Positions 1-14,300 of a stretch of 64,000 bases of DNA are shown in pieces. The notes below the pieces were generated by a model that saw only the letters and a list, made by a program, of their open reading frames with translations, had not been told where the DNA came from and searched no databases. This DNA is from Glandiceps talaboti (Eukaryota; Hemichordata; Enteropneusta; Spengelidae): NCBI RefSeq assembly GCF_964340395.1, contig NC_135553.1, positions 9,281,501-9,345,500 on the forward strand, read 5' to 3'. The first letter of the stretch is position 1, and each line of letters opens with the position of its first letter. A program made the translations under genes and the position numbers.

Positions 1-520
1 AGATTTCAATAAGTAGCATATTTATGATGTCTTTAAATTCCTAATTTTAATCGTATGAATTATTAGTTTGTTGAATTTTGTAGTATGAAATTGACTCAGT
101 GGCAGTTTTCCTAAGTTATTTTTATCTTGTGTAAAGACTTCTTACATTATCCAACATGCCGAAGTAAGCCAAATTATGACACAAAAATCTGTCACAATCC
201 TACCAGCATTTTGTTTATTAAGTTGTCTTATAACTTTTGAAACCAAGAATTTTTTATCGCAATTATTCTGTAATTTAAAAGTTACCTTTTTGTTTTGATA
301 TATGCAATGTATAATATACACTGATTTCATGAAGACCAATTAGTACAACACTACAGTTCTGCTCATCTTGACAGATAATTCCACAGTGGCTTTTCAGTGT
401 ATGCACTCTTTAAACACTTAATCTATGCTAGGACATTCGATCGTCAAGTGGGAGATTACCTGTATTACCCTGGTACAAGATGAAGCTATCTATTATGTGG
501 TGAACATTTTTAATTGTAGA
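1..520. other. AT-rich intergenic DNA, nothing recognised
   Basis: No open frame here shows family-like composition and I see no repeat or RNA gene. It may be the 3' flank of a gene outside the window. Confidence 0.4.
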
Positions 521-524
521 TTTA

Positions 525-835
525 GATTGCCTTATATGACAAAAATATATTACTCTAGATTGTTGTATGCAGCAAAGAGATATAACTTAAGGTCACCTTA
601 TATGGCAAATCAAGATATGACTTCAGATTGCCTTATATGACAGAAAAAGATATGATTTTACATTCCCATATATGGCAAAGTGAGATAACAATTTACCTTA
701 TATTTTATGGCAGAAAAAGATACATAATTCAGATTCCCTTATATGGCAGAATAGGACATGCTTTCAGATCACCTTAAAGCAAAACGAAGTGAACACCACA
801 CTGCCTTGTATGGCAGAAGAAGATATGATTAATGC
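525..835. repeat. diverged tandem repeat, about 36-38 bp unit
   Basis: Roughly seven to eight degenerate units, each carrying a core like CCTTATATGGCAGAA followed by AAGATATGA and then a CAGATT-like link. Spacing is near 37 bp with some longer gaps. The copies are diverged, so this is an old array. No coding content. Confidence 0.6.
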
Positions 836-3520
836 CATGCATGTGAAATTTACCAAATTGCAATTGTATTTTTAATTGTCTTGTGTAGATGTTGTTTGAA
901 TCAATGTCAGTTTTTGTATTTTTATAGGAATAAAGTGTCACAGTGTTAATCTTACACAGTTTCGCCTTTTTACTTTCTTTGATAATAGTGTGATATAATA
1001 AGATATTCAAAACTTTTGCTTTTTCAGTAAATATTGACACCCCATAACCCTGGCCACAACTCCATAATAAATATAAATAACAAAGCAAAAGTGATCTCTC
1101 TAGCCATTATCCTAAAAAGTGCTACCACTCAAGATACTAGGTGAAGTAAATTTGTAGGGTTTAATTTGATATGCCAACATATGTAAGAAGTACCACATTA
1201 CGGATAAGAGTAAAATGTATATGGAATGATAGCTTATGATAAGAAGTTATCCGAATTTTTTAGCAACAGTCTAACACTTATAGTACTAGAAAATGGAGAC
1301 TCTTTTAATCGTAGCTTAAGTATAAAATGTGACTGTTGAACTCCAAATCAATGAATTGAAAACACTATCGTGTGTATGGAGTGTAATTGAGCATTAAGTG
1401 TGAGATATATGTGTTATAACATGTAGGTATGGTGGATATAATACTGAGATGTTTGTTCCAGATCCCATCAAATATAAATGCATTAGAGAGTGCAATATGT
1501 AATGATAGTCATGTCAGGGTGGTTGAGTGTGCAAGCGTATATTTGGCATTAATCAAGCGACACAGTGAGTGTCGCAATAGCCAAGATAAAAATTGAAGGT
1601 TTTCGAAATATCAAACAATTTCTGTGAACAAAGTGATAAAATAGATCATATAAAGAAACAAAGTTGACGTATTATTGGCGAGATTTTCAATACATCATCA
1701 TGACAACCCACTGTAACTAGCGAGTTTTCGCTGAAGAAGATCTACTACCAAGACAACAATATGGAGATACAAAGAGTTCTTCTTTTAGTGGTCTGAGGTA
1801 TACTAAGATTCGGAAAGAATTTAGAAAAATCGCCAAAGAAAACTATAGTTGTTGGGTTATTTTGTGTTGTCGTTGCTTTATCGTTATTTTAAGAAAGCTG
1901 GGTAACGTTCAACTGTGATAAAATAAACGATAGACAGTATTCCACGTACAAGCCAAGATATTGTCTTTGAACAGAAAATATGGATTATATACCCCGGTCA
2001 TTCTACGTCACGGCAACCCATGTCTAAATCGCTGTTTCTGTGGTGCTCGAAATATGAGTCAGAACGTTCAAAATCACCATTATTATCCCCGATTTTGTTC
2101 GGATTGTACTTGAGGTATAAGTATATTATTCTCCAATATTTTACTTCATTTGGCCGGAAAATTCTCTTTACCTAAGGGTTTGTCACTACTCGTCTAGCGA
2201 CTCGTAGTGACAAGGCCCCTTAGGTCACTCGTACTTTCCTTGGCCGAACAAAGAAAAATATTGGGGGATAAAATCTTATTAACGCCTGAAGACAGTGTCC
2301 AGTACGTCGCACGAAAAGGCCGAAATGAAAAAAAACAGTATCCCTGAAATACTGATATACTATTTTCACTGATCTGTATGTTTCATTGGGCCAGGATTTA
2401 AATGAAATTGAAATAATAATTAAACAGTGCATATTTATTTTTAAACGTTGTAAAACATTAAATTTATGAACCAAAAAAATCTCTATGGTAAGGAGACTAC
2501 TAATAATAGTAGTCAGTTCAATTAGAGTAAAGCGGGAAATAAGAACACTTCAAGTTGACCAGAAACAAAACATCATATACATGATGTAGGACAGTACAAT
2601 ATAGTTACTTTGGAACGGTAAATTGGAAACGAATGAGACGTTTCGATACGTTTACTCGAACCTCGATCACGCAATGATATAATTATTTAGCTTTGATGTC
2701 TCTCTCGACAGGCATATACATGTACTAGTGAAAAGACAATTTGTTGACTAGAACGTGTCATCGACATCAGATCTCTTTTGAATTATGTCAGCTACCAATT
2801 GTACACGTGCACGTTGGCTTCGTTGTGAAATTGATCAAAGTGCTGTACTCGATTTCGGTCATTGAGACCTTGAAAAGCGGAAAGCCTTACAATTTTATTT
2901 TGAGGTTAATTCTTGTCTCATGTGTCAACAACTCAAATTGACGTAAAACGGTGATCTGTGTCCTTTAAGTTAACATTTTAGATATGTGTACATTTTGAAG
3001 ATTTAGGACAAAAATTGTAATTATGAGTTGAATTTCTAGAATATATAAATGAGTTGAACATTTGACATAGAAACCACGGTTGATCCCCCAAAGGTCAATT
3101 CCACCTGTTTCTTTACCTGATTCACAATCTCTCTTGATTCTGATCTTGGTGATGATAGGCAGAGAACAGCAACCCAGATGTGTGTAGCTGTGAATTTGAA
3201 TATATTGCCATTGTTACCAGCCAATGAACTGTGCGCACGTTACAATCCAGGTGTACATGAATAGAAAGTTTCTTGGTCATGATTGAAAGAAGACAACACT
3301 AAATCGACTTTGGTAGGATAGTATGGAATATTTCTTTTTTAATGGTTACAATAACTTGGTTAGAATCATTTGTAAGTATCGTATGTTGTACTGTCACCAT
3401 TCATTCTAACAAATGCTAAATGCTTGGCATAATGTTTAACGATCAATAATTCTATAGCAAACGAAAGTTTTGAGTTGATGGCATGTGTTCAACCCTGAAT
3501 AAAATGGAATGAACCAGCTC
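836..3520. other. intergenic DNA upstream of the fibrinogen/SRCR gene
   Basis: About 2.7 kb with no supportable gene. Short open frames (for example minus strand 3036-3224 and 2220-2474) lack recognisable family motifs and flanking splice structure. It probably contains distal regulatory DNA for the downstream gene, but no specific site can be supported. Confidence 0.4.
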
Positions 3521-3526
3521 ACGCAC

Positions 3527-3535
3527 TATAAAAAG
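3527..3535 (+). promoter_or_regulatory. TATA box of the fibrinogen/SRCR gene
   Basis: TATAAAAAG lies about 120 bp upstream of the chosen ATG (3656), which predicts a transcription start near 3555-3560. A minimal start-stop uORF (ATG immediately followed by TGA, 3589-3594) sits in the inferred 5' UTR and could dampen translation. The motif is seen directly; promoter use is inferred. Confidence 0.6.
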
Positions 3536-3655
3536 GGTTTCTAGCGAGACTGAATCATTCATCTGTTTCTGTTAGTCGGGGAGGTTTCATGTGACGTGAG
3601 GTTGGGAGCTGTCTCAAGTCTAGGCATTTATTGGTGGGTCCAAGGCGTGGTTGAA

Positions 3656-6600
3656 ATGGCGTTTGGAATGCCTTTGAGTGTCGTATCGTGGATCTTTATA
3701 TGGGGTATTCAACTACTTTTTCCAGTGAATGCGTATTTTGGGAAACCCCTCTTGCATGGTGCTGATGACCGTTTTGACAATATGGGTGAAGCAAGAATCG
3801 ATGATTTCTACATAGACAACGGTAAGTACATGTTAATGGAGTAAAACTTAAAAGTTCAGGTTTGAGTTGTGATGTAGCAAGCATAAACTTTAGAGGAGGA
3901 AACCAAGCAAAGCAAAACGAATGGCGCAATATCTTTGTGTGGTAGGGTTGTGTTATAATGTGCAAAAATTAAGTAAGTACTAGAAATATGGGGCATATGA
4001 CTTAAACCCTCTGCTGGGCTGGGTTTGGGTTGGGCTCCATGGGTTAATGGGTTCGGTTTTCGGGTTAATGGCCGTGTGGTGCAGTATATATAATACTACA
4101 CAATTTCTTTTATCAAGAGCCCAGCCCAACCAAACCTTGCCCACTCAACAGCGCGGCCCAGCAGCGCAGCCCTGCCCAGCCCAGCCCAGCCCGGGTTTTA
4201 GGGTGTGCACCCATGCGAGCCGTGCATGGGCGAGGGACCCTAAGGAACTCCTTCCACTTTCGAGCGTCTAAAGTTCTTCATTTCATTCATTCCTAAAGAG
4301 AGCACATTGCTACTCTAGTGCGAACTTTGGATAGGGAGCTAAAAGTAGAATTGTTTTAGAACATTACACAGACAAAACTGACTGAACAGAATCGGGGAAA
4401 TCACTATCGCCATCTTATTTTCAAAAATTGATATTTGCTACTAGTTTCCTCTCCCAGCCAAAGTGATATTTGTGATGAGAAACTGCCTACACTTGTAAAA
4501 TTCAACGTTTTCTTTTTATTATCTAATGCCTGATAGTGGTCTTTGTCTTTCACCGTATTGGCACTTTCTAGGAATAACCACTTTAGACACTTGGCTTTCA
4601 ATAAAGTACTCGGAGTTTAGAAATCATTTTAGACTTACTCGAGATATCACAACCTATGCCAGATTGGATTGAAAGGGACTCTATAGGGAGACTATGATGA
4701 TACGCGGTGTGCTTGGTAGATTTTGAGTAGTATACGCAACAATTTCAGAACGTGCAAAGTCGCCAGTCGTGCATTTTGCCCTATATGCCACTAGTGAATA
4801 AATCAAATGAAAGCGACCCCACTGCTGTCTGGGAATAAACTCTAGTAACAAATTGGTGCACATTTCATTTCTGTACATAAGAATGCTCACAGGGGTTAAA
4901 TTTTATAAAAATGCCAATTATTACTAATCTTTGGCATCATGTAAATCAATTTCTCTTTTACTGTTTTTGTACAACAGGATCAGTAGTTTTAGATATTGTA
5001 ATAGAAAATACTCGATTTGAAGACGAACTCTGGGTGTTGGACTTTCAACCATACGACTTCGACCCTACCAAACCACCTGTGCTGGCCACAGATGGTGGCA
5101 AGCTAGTCGCCGCCAATACTGGTAATTGTTCCAACGTGTTTTCCGATGCTGTATTCGATGTGAGTAGATTTGTTTCAAAGACTGCGAATTGAAGATGCGT
5201 TTTGTATTGGGGCCCATGCTTTAATAGTTGAGTCTGTTCGTATATAGCGGGTGCAAGTCCGAACACGTTATCCGATAGTTGCAATAACTGTAGCGTTTGC
5301 TGTGATTTTGAGTGCTTTTTCGTATGTTTTTGTGCCTTTTTTTCGTTCCGATGTTTAACCCGAATCAAACGCCACAATTCCTGTAACGCAAACGCAAATA
5401 GACGGAAGCGATTCAGTTCTGAATCGCAAAGTTGGGCGGATTTTTCTGCTTACGGCCCTACCTTACCTTATACCTAACGCTAACATTAATTACGGGGCCT
5501 TCAAGACCCAAGAAGTGTTCAGAGGTACCCCAATTCCGTCAAAATCGGCAAATGTAGCAACGCATGCATCATTTTGGAACGGGCAGTACGCAGACATCTC
5601 GCTCTCGTCTATTTGCGTTTGCGTTACAGGAATTGTAGCGTTTGATTCAGGTTAAACATTGGGACGAAAAAAGGCACAAACAGACGAAAAAGCCCTCAAA
5701 ATCACAACAAACGCTACAATTATTGCAGCTATTGGGGCCCATGCTTTAATAGTCGAGACTGTTCGTATATAGCAGGTGCAACTCTGAACACGTTATCCAA
5801 CATTACAAAAAGTTCTATGAACAGTCTGTTCAAGTCTGTCTGCTGTGGATGTTTGATTTTGAAGGTTTTCAACTGCTCGGTCCATGGGCTAGTTATGGTG
5901 TTTGTGCAGTTGAGGTGTAATCGAGGTGTAAAAGTGAGCACTTATTTGCATAAAATTTACATTTTATAGGAGAATACTGGATTCTACGTAGACAATTACC
6001 TCCCCTCTGCACCTGGTACTAAAGAGCTGTTCACCTCGTACCAACATGGTCCATCGGGTTTTGAAACCAACGACAAAGGCTTATCAATAAGAGAAGATCA
6101 CGTGACGTACACTGGTAAGTACAACTAACCAATATTCAACATAGACGAATACGGAAATAGTGTGTAGTACTAGAAGTTTAACACTTGTGCATTGTGCGCT
6201 CAAATATACCACTAATTTGTTTCGTGTAGTATTATTATTAGCCAATAGTTTTTAATCTTAAATTCTACAAGGGGGCTACTTGTCATAACATCAACTAAAG
6301 AAATTGTTTGTTGGAACTTGTATTCATTTGACCTGTGAATCGATCCCAGGTTCTCATATCAGTGTCATCTTGTCGGAGGAGCAAAATACGGATTGAACAG
6401 AATCTTCCTTTTGTTCAGGATCAATCCTTTTCTATAGATCTGAGACTTATTTTCCTTGTCCAAATTTTAAGACTTTAGACACATTTTCTATACTACCGAA
6501 CTATTTAAAAACGTGTGTCGCGTTTACGATCCATAGATCAATTTAAGACATCAAAAATTAACACCAGGAGAGAGGGGTGGGGAGAGAGCTGTATGTTGAC

Positions 6601-9600
6601 TATTTGTGAATAAGGCGTTGCTATAATTGTCGTTTCAATCGCAGGCCAATATACAGAAGTAGCTAGTTCGGCAGTCTCTGCCCGCCAACTTCAGAAAAGG
6701 TGGTAAATATTTTATTTTAACATGAATAATTTTCTGGTAATTTCTAGGTGGTTTGGACAGGTTTCTTCGATGCGCTGACACTGCAGGCAAAAGTGTATGG
6801 GAACGCAACGTATACAGTGAATCTATACAGTTTAATACTACTCTGTACGTAACAAATGTCCGACCAAAAAACACCGCTGACGGCGAAAGTGGGATTTCAT
6901 ATATACAGAGCCATATTATATTGTATTGGAGATTGATCAGAACAGCCATTGCAAGGTGAGACATATTAATAAAAATAATCGAGAACATTTTGTTTTTGTC
7001 ATTAGTTTTAGTACTGCCTCTGTGATGTCACCTTATTCCTGTACAGCGTGGGAGGGGTACTTCTGTTGTAAGGGTTGGTACACATGTAAGCTTACTGTGG
7101 TGGATTCGCAAGTTTTTTCAAAACTTGATGCATTGTGAAAAGGTTCAACCCACCTCTTGCGACTTTTGGTCTTCTATTTTAGACCAAGTAGTTTCAAAGC
7201 TGTGGAATTTCATGGGGGGGGGGGGGGCACAACGGGCTCGGTTGCAGCTGCAATAATTGTAGCGTTTGTTGTGATTTTAAGGGGTTTTCTTCTGTTTTTT
7301 GTGCTTTTTTTCTTTCCGATGTTTAACTGGAAGCAAACGCTCCAATTCCCGTAACATTAACGCTAATAGACGGAACCGATTCGGATCTGAATCGCAAAGT
7401 TGGGTGGATTTTTCAGCTAAACTACGCTAAGAAATGCAAAGAAATGTTAAGGGGTACCCCAATCCCGACAAAATCGGCAAAAGTAGAATTTTGAAATGGG
7501 TAGTATGCTGACAATCCTGTTCACGTTTTCAGCGTGATAGTGTATTTGTATTAACGTTACATGAATTGTAGCGTTTGCTTTCAGTTAAATATCGGAACGA
7601 CAAAAAAATCCACAAGAACAGAAGAAAAACCATGAAATCACAACAAACGCTACAATTATTGCAGCTAGCTCGGTTGTACCCTTGAAATGTGGTGAAGGAA
7701 CAGTCAGTACAATATGGCCCATAGCAGTTACGTGTACCATGATTTCACAACAGTTAAAGGGTAATTATGATCGTTAATGCCGTGTATTCAATTTGAGGAT
7801 GAATGCATTCTAAACTCGTGTTTTTGCTTTTGTACAGATTTATTATCACCTCAACGGAGCGACTGAGGCCAATCTTTGAATACGCCATCGTCCGACCTAT
7901 TTACGTGGATGGGGACGTGACAAAAGGACCAGACAGGTAAGGTTGTAAAACCAGTGACAAGAAAAATGTTCACACAAAATTGCTATATACTTCGAATCCC
8001 AATATAAAAAATAAAAGATAACATGTAACAATAATATAAGTATACAAGTAGTGGAAGTTGGCTATATCGAAGCATCATTTAAAGCCGGTTAATACACCTC
8101 AAAAGTACCGTATAGAGTAATTGAAATAAACTATATGATAGTTCAACGATACGGTCGATCTGTTAGTCGATCTGTTATATTTAATGTCGCTTTATATATA
8201 GTGTTGCCGCTGAAAGTTTTCATTCCGAAAGTTTGCCAAAACTAAATGAATTCTCGCCAAGTGTATAAGAGAATGAAACGTGAATGGAGAACCAAATCTC
8301 GCTCCGTGACCTATACACAATACACTATATGAACGATCTATATAACAGAAGGGCTATTTATACTTGCCGGTAGGTCGGTAAGGTACATGTTGTACCACGC
8401 CTATCGGTCATCACACGTAAAGAGAAGATGGGGGCAAAATGACATGACGCATCTTGGTCTTACTTTCTGATTGCCATCACAGAAAGCTCTTGCCTTCAAA
8501 GTAGATTATTGCTTTAGACTAATTCTAGCATATCTGTTAAACTATCGATTTTTGTTGACTACTTTTAGTCCGACACGTGTCTATCTTTAGAGTTCCGACA
8601 TATTCGTCATTTACTGAGAAACCTTGAAAATTGGTCACTTTTACAGAAACAAAATAGAAGTGGAGATATCGTTTAAAACTGTGGCCGACTCCGATGAAAT
8701 CATGGCAGTTTACGATGATGGTTCCATACAGTACCAACCCGAGGATCCAGACAATCAATTGGTGTACGTTAAAGAAGACCCAAAAGAAGGTAAGAATTTG
8801 AAATTGTAAATGGATAACAAAACTCTAGGGAAATATCACCAGATTATCGTACAACAAATATGGGCATGATTTGCATATGTTGACGCACTAGCAGCTAAGA
8901 TTTGGTTTGTTTTTAGCATGGTTGAGTTTTCTATCTGTTACTTGTCAAACTATCCTCATTAGAATTAAATTCCATAGTTACAACTGACTATGGAAAGCTC
9001 AATACTAAAGTACTTTGAACTGAGATTGTCTTGTAACCGGTCATTTGATATACCAAGCTGAACATTTTTGGTCAAATATCTGCATCTTGTACTGCTCTAG
9101 CGGTAAAACTTCGGATGCGTGCCTGTTCAGTTTTTCGCATTATCTTGTCTTGATAAGCTCTTGGATATCTACGAATGGTATCGGAACATTTGGAAGCTTC
9201 CTTGATTGAGAACATGTCTAGTATTTTGCCATGTGCCTAAACCAACCATGTATCCGGCTAAACTGGTATTGTTTTATCTTTTGAAGTGACCGTGTATTAC
9301 GATCCTACGGCATCAACAGCCGAACTACTTGTGAATGGTGAAAGTGTCCCAATATGTCCTACTACTGCTGGTGGAGCATCGAACATTGCAGACGTTATGT
9401 GCGGCGAATTCGGTAAGTTGACTTTAAATGGCTATATTTATCCGAGAAGCAACCGATGCTGTTTGATAATGAAGTTGTCGGGTTTATATTTGCCTGTAAT
9501 GAACAACGCCCTCTTGGTCATTGTTCGACTTTACATTTCTTGGGCTTTTACAATTAAAAACAAACATTCTTTTTCACGAACGTCCGATGATCTACAACTA

Positions 9601-11255
9601 TTTTGTTACAGGTTTGACGGCAACTTTATTCCCCATAAGTGCTGCCTCGCCATCTACAAACGCCGTGGTTGATTTAACTTGTACCGGTGCAGAGGCAAAT
9701 TTTGGCGATTGTACATACGAAATCGGAACCGAAGCAGATTGTTCGTCTGGCAGCATGTATGTAACTTGTACAGAGACAGGTGGGTTTTCACTATTTGCCC
9801 TATCTTAATGCTTTCGTCTGCTGGAACAAGCTGTATGTCTTTCATGAACTTTTTTGTAAGAAATCAAAATGGGTGAAAGAAATTTGCAAGAATGCTTACC
9901 CCAACAGTCCAAAACTACACACACACACACACACACGCACGCGCACACGCGCTTGCACAAGAAATAATTTGTATAGGTCCACGACAATTCATCGATGTTG
10001 TAAACATGTATTGCAACGTTTCACACTGGCTTTTTTCTCTTATTGTTTCTAAAAAAGTTAACTTGCATACGTGTATTTGAGACAGCAAAATACTGAATGG
10101 GGCTTTTAAATTGCACTAGCTGTGTACGTGATTTTGCACATGCCTGCAGTCCACCAAATGTTTGGTTAAAAGTCCTACTGCCACCATTATCAAAAATCTG
10201 CACGGAGTCTCAATTGAAATTGAAATTGAAGTCTAGTCTAGTGTAGTGCAGTGCAATGACTGCACTAAAAGTATAAACCCTTTTATTTCATAGCTCCAGC
10301 CAACCTACCCAAATCGTGTCATGACTACCTACAGCAGGGAAGAACGGTTGGTATAACATTATCTGATGGGTTGTATGACATTGATGTTCTCGGCTCGCGA
10401 ATGACAGTGTATTGTGACATGACCAGGAATGGGGGTGGATGGACGCTGATCCTGACAACGGAGGGCAACGATGGTTTTGATTCAGGGAATCTACCTAGTC
10501 TGAATAGATTTAATCCTGCTCTGGACTCTGATTATTCAATCCTGGGTGTTGCTGATACCATCAAAGAATCCAGTGATGGCGAAAACTTCAGGGTAAGTTC
10601 CACTATTCATTTGCTAGTCATCGGAAACGGATTGTACATGGTTCCCTTCGTGTCGCGATGTCGTTCTATTACCTTTACAGACAATGTATCACTCCATAGC
10701 AACAAAATGTCGGCAGTTTTACCATTTCATGACCATCGCGACTCTTTAGCGTGTTATTTTCGTGAAATTTCATGGGAAAACAAACTTTGGCGCTTTTCGA
10801 ATTTGAACGAAACCGCACCGAATTGAAATGTGCCAACATGAAATGTTCCCCCTCCCCCCATGCTGTAAGGCAAAGCAGTGCCAATGGCAATGGCAAACGA
10901 AGAATGACCGTAAAGTCAGGACTCTGGAGCTTTTTACATTACTCTAAGAAATACCAGGTTTGAATTAAATCTGCAGTAGTTATAACTGGGGTATTATTTC
11001 TTCGACTGAAATAGCAACCAACAATAAGATTTACTGATACCAGTGATCAGACAATGTACATTCCAATCAGGGATCTTTTTTATCTAAGTAGCATAGTAAT
11101 AAGTTGAAATCACGATTGGTGAGCAGTTTTGGGTGCGGACCCACAAATCAATGATACGGTATATTGCACCATACTATGTGTACTGCGACAAAGGTATTTA
11201 CCCACAGGAGATTCAATAATCTTGTGGTTAACAATATTACTAGTAAGTCCTGTCT

Positions 11256-11305
<50 letters not shown>

Positions 11306-14300
11306 GTTACAGTTGTAGCTACTTTATGTTCATTCTTTCCAGCTTTAATGAGCACCACAAAACCTGTAGCAGAACATGGGTGTGTGAAAATAGGCGATTG
11401 TCAGCTGAAATAGAAGTTTTCAGGAATGAAACTAACATCATTGAAGTTAGTTGCCGTGTTTAACTTCATCGGTGTAAACTGTACACGTGTCTAGGAGTAA
11501 TAGTTGCTATAGTAATGATATCGCGTGATCATTAAAGTTTATCTATCATGGACTGAACATGACTCTCGAAAACTGATTTTCAACTTATGCACATAATAAT
11601 TAACATTTTGTTGATTATGCCATTCATAAATGTACAACATAATACTCTTAAACTTTTTTCTTCCATAGTATCGTATCGAGTCTGGACAGCCTGGTGAGGA
11701 TGGAGGTATTTGGGAAGCCCCTCTGTCAAACTTGTTTTTCTCGTCTGACGCCCAGCCTTCAACCAATATAGATATCTTTGGAGATTATGAACTGGATTTA
11801 CCCGACAATGGTGGCCCGCAGAATATCATGCCTTACGTTGGAACTGGTAACAACCTCTTGACAACTGGTCGAACAGACGCTGTAGGTGATTTTGGTACAG
11901 TCGTGTGTACTTGTACTGCAACACCATACAATCCCGCCCCGTGGTTGAACGAAGCCGTACAACCAGAAACAATTTGGTACTGGTTTAAAGAAGATAGAGA
12001 AGGTAATAGTTCCATCCTCGATAGTGATGTTCGGTCGTGTCGTCTTTTATCGGAAGAACATCCGAGGTCTAGCAGATAGACTATAGTAGCAGTTTGCTTG
12101 TCAAAAAAGGTTGGCAGGCTATAAAATAAAACATACACGTTAAAAGTAATTGCAATGAATCGTATAATTTCCAGAGACTATTTATACGATATCTACTAAC
12201 AAGTGAACGGTGTACACGAATAGTGTTCATTAGTATTCGCTTTGACTATACCCAGCCACAGAAGGAACCCATCTTTATTTGTGGCTTCAATGTACAAAAT
12301 ATGGCAAACGTGTATAACAAGATTATATAGTTGCAGCATAGCTGACGGGAATTCTTCAAACCCGACATTTAGTGCAATTCTGGTACTACTGTATCTTTCA
12401 GAACAAACGAATTTCCCTAATAGTTTCAGTTGCAATGAAATTCGTTATCTACTTAACAAATGCCTGTTTTTGTAATAAATGCTCGTAATGAAATATCAAT
12501 ATATCATGTACAAACATGTACGGTCTAATTCCATTTCCTATTTGTTTTTAGCCGTCTCAAACAATTACTCGCTAGATCTCACTTTTACCATTTCACCCCA
12601 TTTTTGTAGCACCTACGGCCGGTACTGTCCAAGAGCAATCGTATGAAGATCCTATGCTTGCCCCAACCTGCGATTTCACTGAATACCCTGGGAAGTGTAC
12701 CCAGTCGTGGACATTCACCGTGGTCTTGCATGTCGATGATACGGGCTTGGACAGCCATATGCCCGTAGATGCCACAGGTAAGTCTATTCACTCACAATAC
12801 ATTTATCTTATCCAATTCAACGGCATTTGCTTATTTAACAGGCAAATATCACCGGTGTACATTTGTACATGGTTTTATGAAAAAATGCAAATACAACCTC
12901 GCCCCCCCCCCCACTTTCAATGCATGATTCAGCAGCCATATTTGATTAATCTTGCCCCTTTTCAAGAATGTGTACGGTGATCCCCCGACTTGTCTTGTAT
13001 TTTACCCGAGAATGGTTTTTTTTTTAAGCTAAGTAACAGTAAGCGTTCATTTTTTTGTCATTTCCAAGGCGCATTTTAAGTGGAGAATTAAATTATCGAA
13101 AATTGTATCATCGCAATGACGATTCAAACAGGAAAGCTTAATACATTAATGGTTAATAATATACACACAGCCAACCAAATTTCATTGATTGAAAATGTCA
13201 GGGACAATATCTCGCACTGAAGAGTTTTTCGGCGATTCGAATAACAAATTCCCAGGGGTGTATTTTTCCATGAATGGTCATATTATTTCTTAAGGAGCAC
13301 GTTGAAACAAGGCAACACAAAACTGCTATAGTTGCCGAACCTTGCCAACACTGACGGTTATCTCTCTCTAAGTGCATGGTTTATCTTTGAAATCTGCAGG
13401 AGAGTTTGAAGTCAGCTACTTTACTTACCAATGTCCTAATCTTGTCAACAACCAAACTGATGATTGTGAGAAAATAGATGTACCACTCGCCATTATCGGT
13501 GCCCAAATTACACTTCAATCGGTTGTTCAGATTGTTGATGACACTAAAGACAAGCCAATGTAAGTATAGTTTCTTTTTTTTAAAAGGCATTTTGGCACGA
13601 CATTTCCAGGACAATTTTCTGTAGTTCAAATTACTGTTCTATTTACCGGTAATTTTGCTTGATTTTTTTGGGGTCAATTATAACACAAGAAGCCCACGGC
13701 TTTTATTTCGAAACTATTTTCGTTTGACCCTTTCCACGATTCTCGTCTAGCGTCAAACTGAAGAATATGTATGGATCAGACCCTGCTGTAGATCTGAGAG
13801 ATGGGGCTAGGGGCGTACAGCATCTAGAAGTAATAACTATAGAGACGCACTTCTTTCCCGAATTTCTCCGTGAAAATTTGGAAATGGAGCTGACACTGTT
13901 TATGGTGTGTGTTGGCGAGGGATACCGAGACCATCCTGATGTAAGCAAGATTCTTCCCCTCCATTATCAATTTTTTTTTCGATATTTGTATTTCCAGAAA
14001 GAAATCGTATCAGAATGAGTGAAACCCAACTTCGTCATTCGGAATTACTTGCAGGCTACGCCTGTTTACATGTTCTTTCCATAAAGCAAAATATTGTATC
14101 GTAAAAAATTAAAAGAAATCTCTATTTTGCCATCACTAGCTCTTGCGCCAATAACGCCTGAAGACTATAGTGTATCTGTATACACATTCAGTGTACTAGA
14201 GGTGTATACTTGTATTTTAACTAGCATTGAAAAGCTTACAAATTCCGCTTGTGTCAGTAGTGCTGTGTTGTCATGAACCCAATTGAGTAAAATCTTATTT

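Noticed and set aside
3036-3224. 62-residue minus-strand frame
   Set aside because: Composition is plausible for coding, but no family resemblance, no splice partners and no start context.
7157-7354. Glycine-run frame continuing into Ile/Val/Phe-rich sequence
   Set aside because: Beyond 7245 the frame is MITE sequence, not host coding sequence.
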